From Acanthaster planci (taxonomy: Eukaryota; Echinodermata; Asteroidea; Valvatida; Acanthasteridae), in assembly GCF_001949145.1 (NCBI RefSeq), contig NW_019091419.1, positions 64,001-74,960 of the forward strand: DNA of 10,960 nucleotides, written 5' to 3'. Below, in pieces: positions 1 through 8,800 of this stretch. The notes under the pieces are model-generated. The model made no database searches. It saw only the letters and a list, made by a program, of their open reading frames with translations, and had not been told where the DNA came from. Position 1 is the stretch's first letter; each line of letters starts with the position of its first letter. The translations under genes were made by a program, and so were the position numbers.

Positions 1-1
1 A

Positions 2-118
2 TTTGAGGTTGTTCTGCTCGTGGCTCAAGGTTTATCTCCCGCTGGTCTGGACGCATCACGCACGCTTACCACGCAATACACGGACATTGTTGGCCAGTTT
101 GCCGTCCCGATCGCCTGA
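2..118 (+). CDS. possible last exon of an upstream gene (unidentified)
   Basis: A 38-codon open frame runs from the window edge to TGA at 116-118. The translation starts FEVVLLVAQGLSPAG and ends YTDIVGQFAVPIA. It is GC-richer than the DNA after it, which fits coding sequence, and an AATAAA lies about 230 bases past the stop. I do not recognise the protein. The piece FEVVLLVAQ loosely resembles the end of the PIPOX Rossmann unit (KRILLLEQ), but the GTTTAT donor after it would be phase 1 while exon A needs phase 0, so I do not join it to PIPOX. It could also be chance. Confidence 0.25.
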   Translation, partial: FEVVLLVAQGLSPAGLDASRTLTTQYTDIVGQFAVPIA

Positions 119-2184
119 GTAGCACTGTGTGAATTGTCTATAATTTTCTTGTGAATTGCTGAATGTAGAAATTTTTACATACATGTAGATTAAGACAGGT
201 GTTCATCAGTTTTTGAGATAAATCTGGAAGCTGTCGTCCACATTGATGCCATTCAATCAGCACAAAAAATTGCCCTCTAATTTAACAAAAAAATTTCCGA
301 CCTGTACCAATCCTGTTTTTGAGAGGCATAGCACAACTGTTTTGGGGCCTAATAAAAGACTGCGAGTATTACAGTAGGCCTAAGTTAAATAACCATAATA
401 ATTGTGGATTCCAAGAAATGTTGGGCAAGTATTGATCCTATTTGGGCAAACAAATTTATGGCGTAGCCTGCCCAATCGGGCATACTGAAAAAAAGAACAT
501 TTGGTCACAGCCTGCGCTCTAACAAGGATTGCTCAAGCGGCTTCATGGTCAAGGTCGTTGCGGCACCTACTGTGGGCACAGAATTCCGGGGTTCATTACC
601 ATAACATTATTACAATTTATTCAGAATTCATAAGCACCCTGTTCCTATAATAAGGAAACAAACTCCACTTTATCAAACTAACATTTTGACCTTAAGGAAC
701 CATTTCTCAATCCTGATAGGCCTAGTTTAGGTAAATTTTGACAATATTTAAGCAAGAAAACTTCTAATTTCTAACCCGAGTTTGGTAAAAGACAGCCACT
801 CATTCGAATCACACCATTCTGTTTTTTTGTGTGGTTACCCGACTCAGGCATTTTGGATTCATCAAAGGTTGCACTACACCAAATACGCGCCCATAGAAAA
901 CAATGCAAAATCGGACCGAAAAAGCACCACCTGTTGACTTTCGTGAAGAGTTTGGCCTCCATTTGTTCACCGGAAATTCAAGATTATGGCCAGAAAATCA
1001 TTTTTTGTTTCAATTTCATGGGGGTTAGCAACGAAAAATATTTTTTGGTCACCTTTGAACGAAGACACCCCCAAAATAGAAGTAAAACAAAGCATTCATT
1101 TCTGAATGTAGCTACCACCCGCCTCTATCCAAAACAGATCTGCAGTTTGGGGCTTTTTGTGAAAGAAATACCCCAAACTGGAAACTATCAGTCCTTAATT
1201 CGGGATTTATAGAAATACTTCTATGATGCCTCCTGATTATGGCCTACCTTATTGTAAAAACCCTGTGGGATCACAAAATATTAATGAGCTCGCGCACAGA
1301 AATACAACCATTTGGTGGAATGCACCCCAAAACAAATCTACATCCATGTCAAGGAACCAGACTACATTCGCTTGTTTGTTGTTCACAGCTAGCTCTTCGG
1401 GGCAGTCATGTACGCTGCCAATGCCATTTTACCAAAATTTCCTTCAAAAACCAAAGCCCTGTTCTCTTTTCTTTCTGATATGATAGAGGACATCACTGTT
1501 TAAGCAGCATGTGGAGTTTTTGACACAAGCTGAAAAAATAATTTTTTTTTAATTAGGGGACCGGTTTTGTCTCCAAATAAAGGAACTTCTCAGAATTTAA
1601 GGACAGTCTCTGAGTTGTGATGTGTGCCTCTGTTGTTGGAGTGACTATAAGCGACATGTATTACATGTACATGTACAGCTATTTGACATCTGCTGATTTT
1701 GCTTTTTGCTCCGCTTCTCTAAAGTTCAAACTGTTGTTTGCCTGTAATTTTTTTCTCATAAAGTAGTTCTCCCCAGCCAAAGTTGCCAACAAAGTGGACA
1801 TGCCTCTCCCTTTTTCATGAAAAAAGTTGGATATATTTACAGAATCAATACGGGCGTGCTACAATAGAGCCGTGATCCTTCCATGAATGAATAATAATCT
1901 CTTATCATTGTAGAAGCTATTTCAAATTGCTCACTAAAATATTTCAGCAGATCCCTACGAGTAGAGCCCCTTGTTGTACAGCCCCCAGAGTGAGGTTACA
2001 CCATTGACACCTGCGATAAAATGTAATTGGAATAGATCAAAGACATCATACATGTAGAATGTGCTGTATGTGGGGACTAAGAATAGTACTCGTGGCATTA
2101 CCGTTACATTATTTTGGCAAAGTGATCATTCAGCCCTACTCACTGCAGTCTCTTTCTCCTGTCTTTGCCCTACATAACAATTGT
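119..2184. other. non-coding stretch, 5' flank or first intron of the PIPOX-like gene
   Basis: No exon with a GxGxxG dinucleotide-binding motif is visible here in any forward frame. Open frames at 829-1212 and 1223-1483 have no recognisable domain and AT-driven composition. TACATGTA palindromes occur at 180, 1662, 1668 and 2049. A small stem TGCCC-AATC-GGGCA lies at 469-482, next to two direct TTGGGCAA copies at 421 and 442. Whether this is intron or promoter depends on where the missing first exon lies. Confidence 0.6.
351..356 (+). promoter_or_regulatory. candidate polyadenylation signal AATAAA
   Basis: A canonical AATAAA hexamer lies 233 bases after the TGA at 116-118. If the first 118 bases are a terminal exon, this would end its 3' UTR near 370-385. 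A single AATAAA is common by chance in AT-rich DNA. Confidence 0.3.
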
Positions 2185-2670
2185 AGGCTGTGCTGATTAT
2201 CCGAAAATCTGAATATTTGATGGATTATCAAATATTTGAATATTAATTTCCATATATGAATTTTCAAATGCAAAATGCATGAAAAGGAAGGGAGACGTTT
2301 CTTTTGTTTCAAATGAGAAAAATTGCACTGTTTAGGCTTGTTTCAGGCAGATTCAAATGAAAAGTGACAGAAGAATATATCTTAAATGAATCAAAAGTAA
2401 ATTATTCATTAAAAAATTTAAATGGAATAAATTATCAACGGGGAAAGAACCACAAAGTATTGTTTGTCTGTTAAACCTTGCTAAATCGTGGTTAGAGACA
2501 GTCCTAGATGTGAAAAGGTATTTTGATTATAACGTAGAATTGTGTGCATCATTGCAACTGATTTAGTATATGGTTTGTTCATCAACAATCTGCTGGGCGG
2601 TATGACTGGATATTCAATTGAATTGAAGGTAGAATATTCAAATAGTGAATTTTTCAAATTGATTCAGCCC
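2185..2670. mobile_element. candidate hAT-like MITE with degenerate terminal inverted repeats
   Basis: The left end AGGCTGTGCTGATTATCCG and the reverse complement of the right end, GGGCTGAATCAATTTG, are similar. Both run into AT-rich TTGAATATT-type repeats inward. The left end contains a 10-bp perfect stem (AATATTTGAT at 2212-2221, ATCAAATATT at 2227-2236). The right end holds ATTCAATTGAATT and GAATATTCAAAT. Ends of the type GGGCTG..CGATTA are typical of non-autonomous hAT elements. No clear 8-bp target duplication is visible and no transposase is encoded. The boundaries are approximate. Confidence 0.4.
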
Positions 2671-2750
2671 TTAACAGTTTGGTGGCAGTACCAGTAGTAA
2701 TGTGAAGCTGTTGTTTTTCAAGGACTGTACCAAAATTTGTTTCCTTACAG

Positions 2751-2899
2751 TTTGCCCTACCTCACAGCCGAGGAAGTTCCCATGGATCGGTGCGCATTCT
2801 CCGCTATCCATACACGGACCTCAGGCACCACCAGGCCATGCCTGAGCAGTACGAGATGTGGCATGAGCTGGAAAAGGAAGCCGGCACGCAGTTGACGCA
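2751..2899 (+). CDS. PIPOX: PIPOX-like exon A (flavin/substrate-contact motif SSHGxxRxxR)
   Basis: Encodes window residues 1-49 plus two bases of residue 50. It begins FALPHSRGSSHG and ends EAGTQLT, matching the family segment just after the Rossmann fold. His11 (2781-2783), Arg15 (2793-2795) and Arg18 (2802-2804) correspond to His45, Arg49 and Arg52 of bacterial monomeric sarcosine oxidase (numbering from memory). Residue 14, normally Thr or Ser, is Val here. The acceptor is TTCCTTACAG ending at 2750. The donor is CA then GTAGGT at 2900; the frame hits TAG at 2901-2903 if read on, and a GTGTTT donor at 2904 would include that stop, so the phase-2 donor is required. Confidence 0.92.
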
Positions 2900-5800
2900 G
2901 TAGGTGTTTGGTTTTCTTTAACCAGCTGTCATCACACAGTTATTAGGAGTTACCAGCAGTGTTGGCTAGGGTTCTCTTTTGAAGGGGACGAGTGTTGCGG
3001 GGAGTGGGATGGTACAGTGGGGGTGCATTCCCAGTATTTTCTTAACCCTTAACCTATTGTTTTCTTTGAGTTGCAAATTCCGAGTGGGGGGACTCGTGGA
3101 AGGAGCAATTTTTGTATGAGGGGCATTTGCCCCTCCTCCCAGCCCCCATCTTTCCCCTTGGCCCCACCTCTGGGAGTTATGCTAATCTTCAGTTTCTTAT
3201 CGGAAAAACATTGCTTGGCAATGCAGGCGTTATGTCATTTTCTTTTGTTCCCCAAACTGGCATAGTGCACTGCTGGCGTCTTTTCAAATGTGGAACAGAT
3301 TAGCGTGCAGCAGTATTGTATAGCTTGTCCATGGAGCACTTTTGTCTCTGGTGGTAATCTGCTTGCGCTAAAGGCCAGAAACAGTGGTATAATCATTCAA
3401 AACAATGATGGATTTCCTCCGCTATTGACCACTGAAAAAACGTTGGCAATTCCCAGCAGCTCGGTCTTTTGTTCCGAGTACAGTCTTTTGTTACAAGGCC
3501 CAGCTCTTTTGTCCAATTTAGGGCAGCCCAGATTTGCGTATAAACCCAAGGAGTCTGGTACTGGAAACCCCCGCAGCAAGTGGTTAAGTGGTACACAGTA
3601 CATGGGTATTATTGGGTCGGCATACAAGCTGATTGCTACATGGCTGTTTTTTAAATCGTTATAAACAAGAGTGACCATTATAATGACGAAGATCATGGTG
3701 GTTGGGGCCTTTTGAGAATTTTTAAGAACAAATTGATTAAACTATTAATCTTGTCACCCTAAAAATAACTTTGGAGAGGACACCCACCTTTACCATTGGA
3801 AAAATATGCCAGACTTACGAGTCATTAAGTTATTTGAGAGATAATACTTATCACGTTTATGTTGAGAAGTTGCAGTTGCTGATTGCATGTTTAGTTTTAA
3901 ACAAAGTAAAGCAACACTTTTTAAATGCCATTCTGCAAACAGCAAGATATCCATGTTGAGAGTCACACCAACAAAAAATGAGGTCTACCGGCTGACGTTC
4001 AGCCTCATCCGGCAATCCCAGCTGGCTTGCTTGGAGCTGAGCGAAGCCCAGGTCAAGGAAAAATACCCATTTCTGGACATAACCGGCAGGGCTGCTTTTC
4101 TGCAAGAGGAATGCTTGACCATTGACGCTCACAAAGCTGTCCAGTGCCTGCAAGTATGTACTTTATAATGTGATGGTTTCCCTAGCGTGACACATGTTGA
4201 TTTGTTTTTCTCGTTTGCCAGAGTTAAAAATTGAAATGTTACCTCACACTGTCCAGAGAATTCAAGTTCTGATCCGATTAATTAAGCCGTTTTTGAAATG
4301 CATAAAATGCATTAAAACATGCCAATATATGGAAACATATTTCTGTCAAACATGCATGCTTCAGGATTTGTGGATCCTAAAGCATATAATTAGGATAGGT
4401 GCATCATAGTTTGTCAGTTCCAAACAATTTTCAGGAGTTAAATTGGGATCTTCAGTAGATGTGTCACACAAATAAACCCTCATCTTGATTTCTACTCAGG
4501 TCTCCAGCTGTAGAATCTTTGCAGTTAAATATGAAGCGCTGAATGTTTAACCTGCAAATTTCAAAGCAAGTAGAGTAGTTATGGTGCTAAAAGTTCCAAC
4601 ATTCAGGGTATTGAGTTGATAGCATGTCATTTTTTTTGTCTCGTTAATACAATCCATTCATTACATTCATCTGCCTTTACGACATCTACAATCATCTTCT
4701 TTTTTTGGTTGATATCAAAGAAAATAGCAACAAGTAACCCTTATTTTGTTAAATAATAATGTGGTGTGTGCTTGTGTTTTCCTCTGTGCCTCTTTTGACA
4801 GCATTATTTTCTCCCCTAGGTCTGTTAAAAGTGCTGTAGAAAATCATTTTCTGCATTCTTTTTTCATTTTTTCCTAGAGTCAGTTTGTGAAGAATGGAGG
4901 TGTCATACGTGACAATGAAAAAGTGTTGAAAATTGAGCCAGGGCCAGTCGTCACCGTCCACACCAATAAAGGTGGCTGTTACAGGGCCAAAGGCATCATT
5001 TTGGCCCCTGGAACCTGGGCTTCAGGCTTGCTAAAATCCCTGGGACTGAACCTTCCAATCAAGGTAAAGTTGCAGTTAACTCTCTGAATGATTGTATCTG
5101 CCATACAAAACCACTACAGGCATGTGGGGAAGAGGCCAGAGAGAGGCAGGGGGCAAGTTCTGGCCGTGTCCGAAACAGGCTTCCAGAGCTACAGCTAGGT
5201 CTATTGTCTCTGCGTTTCCATGCATTTCCATTGGAGTGAGGATCTAGACCTAGCTCTAGACAACAGATTCGGATGCAGCCTCTCTTTGACAACTTTTGGC
5301 AGATAATGCCTGGTATCCAGGATATTTTTTGTATGGGTTACCAGGGAAAATCAACCAGTGGTCTACAAATGGTCATCTCTCAAGCTTTCCATTACTGTCC
5401 ACGGGGCTTGTATGGTCCTTGAAAGTCCAGGGATTTACTTTTAAAAACATTTTTATAGCCTTTGAAAGTCATGGAATTCATCATAGGGCCTTAAAAGTCC
5501 TTGGTAATTCACTTTTTATGAAAAAAGGGTGCCATTGAGGGGCCATTTTGGGAGTTAAACAATTTACGTGAGCACTTTGCCACAACTTGCATTTGTCACT
5601 GGACTCGGAAATTTTGATGGGTTTAGATATTGCACACAATAGACAGAAAAAAGGATTGATCAACACTGCTCCTTGAAACACACTTACAAATCTTCTTCAA
5701 ATGTAATTTGTTGACCAGTTTTTATAGGACATCCTCTTGGTGGCACACTGTCTTGTGACTTGCCCACATTAAATGTAAAGATTTTAAGATGAGAGAGACC

Positions 5801-8800
5801 TTTTTTCGTTTTCTTTTTCCTTAGGCATGGAGAGTGAATGTGTGTTACTTCAAAGAAAAAGTGCCAGAATCGCACAGGAAAATCCCATGTGTTATGTATC
5901 ACACGGATGAAGGGTTTGAAAAAGTCCTAATTGTATTTCCCAGCAGAGAGTACCCTGGTCTTGTTAAAGTGAGTTTTGGTGTCCCATTTCATTGCAACAT
6001 TGTTTTTAAACAAATAAAAATCAATTGAGTAAGCTAGGATGTTTTGCAGTTAAAATATTCTGTCTAACATTAAATCAGTCAAGAAAAAACCTGCACTATA
6101 TAATGCAAAAACTGATGACGGGCTGAGATTGAGTAATTTGAAAAAAAAGTGGGAGGTTGGGGGACAAGCCTTTAGTTTTTCTGAATCCCAATGAGAATCG
6201 ATCAGTGAGATTTTAGAATGCTAATATGAACTAGTCATTAAGATCTCAGGAGTTCATACATGTATATCACATACTCCTAGAAGGTTTCCATTGTTTTTTC
6301 CCAAACGTTTGTGTTCAAAAACTGAGAATGTGGCAGGATGGCTGGACCTTTTCTTTTATCCAAACCTGCCAGTGTACATGTAGACGAATCCAGTGATGTG
6401 TCATTGGACGTATCCTGATGACCCCCTTTAATGGCAAAAGGCAGGGTGCATTAATTTGCACAGAGCAACTTTCAAGAAACGGGCTTGTTGATTTTACATT
6501 TCACAGTGCGTACTGCTACTGGTGGGGGCCAATGTAGAATAGTGTTACCATGGTAATCAGATTCATCCGTATAGAGGGTGTGCTATATGACATGTTGTTT
6601 GGCAGTGTGCTAATTGGCTAAGCAGCCAGTGTTGACTCACCTGCCTGATTGTGACCATGGCTTTGAAATTTGTATTATAGCCAATCAATATTTCCAACAA
6701 TACTCAATTTCCACATGGGAAGTTGGTGCCGTGTGAGCAAAACACTCACGTAACTTGTAAACACTCAACACTCATCTGTTCTTGCTAATCCTAGATCAAC
6801 TATCACCTGCGCTGGGATGAAGTGGACCCCGAGTGCAGAGATTTGGAAGCCTCCAAGACACAGCTTGACATCGAGGAAATCAAAATGTTTGTGAAGGAGC
6901 GCATGCCCGCGCTGGAGCTGGAGCCTGTCCTCGTTGAACCTTGTCTCTACACTGTGAGAAACGTGGCGTTAGTGGGGGTGGTGCTAGCTGTTCTCAGGAA
7001 TTGCTGATCAGAGTGACAGGAACTTCCTTAGCAAGGTCATTCCATGAGGTTGGGGAACAATTTGGATGGTGTCAATTGTTACATGGGTTTCGCAAAAATG
7101 AACAGTTATTTCCCTGCATGTGGATTCCAAATTGACATTGTTATACATCTTGCAAGGCTGAATACAGAGGTGTGTGTTATTTTTACAGAGTAAATGACCA
7201 ACTGTATAGGTCATGACAGATGGGGAAAGTTTTGGATGTAACAAAGACACCGTCACAAATTGTGCCCCAACCTCATGGAACGACCCAACTTTGAATTCCG
7301 TCAGGGATGAGTTAGGTCTTTTGGCTAGACATTGAGATCACATTCAGAAGTACGCACAGTGTGCACAACGGTCAAAACCTGACTTTCTTACAGCCAAGTT
7401 GACCAGGTGTGCGAGCACTCTGCATGTTGAAGGTAGTGGAGGATGCGTAACATGGAAAAACAAACACTGCATACACCAGTGAAAGTAGATTTCCTAGCAT
7501 AACTCAAGGAAGACTTTGAATGTCAACTTCAGACTTAATGTGTTAGTTGATATTTTGATTCCCCGGAATGCTGTTGATGTAGGGTTCCAAAGAATAACGC
7601 TCAAGGTCATCATATTTAAAACAGTAAAAATGTACAACCTAAGAAAGGCTTGGTACATCGATTAGCATGGAATGTACTTTGGATTTTGAGGGGTCAGTAT
7701 GGACTAGCGAATTGAATTTTGTTACATTTCAAAATTATGAGTTTAACATAGGCTTGGTGGGATATTCATGGATGTGAATTCATCATTCTTGATTTTGGTT
7801 TAGTTTTGTTTTGTGTTTTCCAGTGCATGCCAGAGGAAGACCTGCTCGTTGATACCCACCCGCTGTATAAGAATATTGCCATTGCCTGTGCTATGTCTGG
7901 TGAGTGTACACCGCATTTTGGTTGGATTTAATCCTGAGGAATCAATGAATTATAGAATCTTTGAGAGGACCCGCATGGATAGAGGAACCATGTTTAATTT
8001 GGGTTGGGTTTGGGTAGGGCAATTATGTGTTTGTTGGCTTTTTCACAATTTTACGAAAAAGGCATTCTTTTTGTTCTTTTTTTTTTTTTTTGCTTCTTCT
8101 TCTTCTGCTCAAAAGCCCATTTGTTTTGTACATTTTTTTGTCGCCCCCTTTAGTGCTTTCACCTTTGAATCACAAAACAAAAAACACCAGTGTTAAAGAA
8201 ACAGCTTGAAAGAAATCTGAGAGGAATCAATTAAGCGCTGTACTCAAATAATACCCTCGAGTTGTGGGGCTGAGTACTGAGTACTTGATGTTCGAGTACA
8301 TGCAAAATTCGAGTACAAAGAGTAGAGTATAGGCCAAGCCCAAATAAATTTCAAGTACTGATAGTCGAGTACGCGCCAAGTGCTTGCACGCACTCGAGTT
8401 GTACTCGAGTACGAGTACTCGAACACTGGCTTCAGGCTCATTCAACACAATGTTGGGGGAGAAAAAAATATGAAAAGCCTTACTTGTGATCCCAGCATCC
8501 TTGCTTTTATTTCATGGTGTTGCTCTCTTAAGCTTACCTATGAGAAATTCTTTATGCCACTGACACAAATTCCCAATAGTATTTAGAGTCCAACATACGC
8601 AACCTAAGAAACGCACTCTGCGTTAAAAAACTACCAGTGATTGTTTCAACGATGCTGCACATGTAAGGAAAAGGAATTGCCCATGCTCTGTCCGATATGG
8701 TCTGATTTGGTTTTTTGCATTACATCATCCCAATGTGTACCTAGCTCTATGATCATCCAGAAATTGGATGAATTCTTTTAAACGTTCACTGCCAAGTAAG

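Larger units (their letters stand above)
5064..5824 (+). other. intron 3 of the modelled part (phase 0)
   Basis: GTAAAG at 5064 and TTAG ending at 5824. It holds an inverted repeat at 5189-5259 and a diverged three-copy CCTTGAAAGTC repeat at 5415-5511, both listed separately. Confidence 0.88.

Noticed and set aside
2-29. joining FEVVLLVAQ to PIPOX exon A as the end of exon 1
   Set aside because: The only nearby donor leaves phase 1, while exon A at 2751 needs phase 0. Upstream residues are not available to test it.
829-1212. 127-codon open frame on the + strand (and 1223-1483 after it)
   Set aside because: No recognisable domain, and composition follows the local AT-rich DNA. Other frames overlap it, and no splice or start context supports it.
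2904-2909. alternative exon A donor GTGTTT after TAG
   Set aside because: It would include the in-frame TAG at 2901-2903. The GTAGGT donor gives a codon split that agrees with exon B.
3290-3696. open frames on both strands over the same 400 bases of intron 1
   Set aside because: Neither translation resembles a known protein, and frames open on both strands at once suggest chance lack of stops. It lies between two exons of a clear gene.
3857-4153. 98-codon minus-strand frame opposite exon B
   Set aside because: Shadow of the real exon; the plus strand matches PIPOX residue by residue.
5969-6028. read-through of exon D into KVSFG, resembling the family KVSYH
   Set aside because: The consensus donor GTGAGT itself encodes VS in this frame. 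Exon E supplies INYH in the right place with exact length, so the resemblance is coincidental.
8244-8448. minus-strand frames rich in Tyr, Ser and Thr
   Set aside because: They arise from the GAGTAC repeat array, not from a protein gene.
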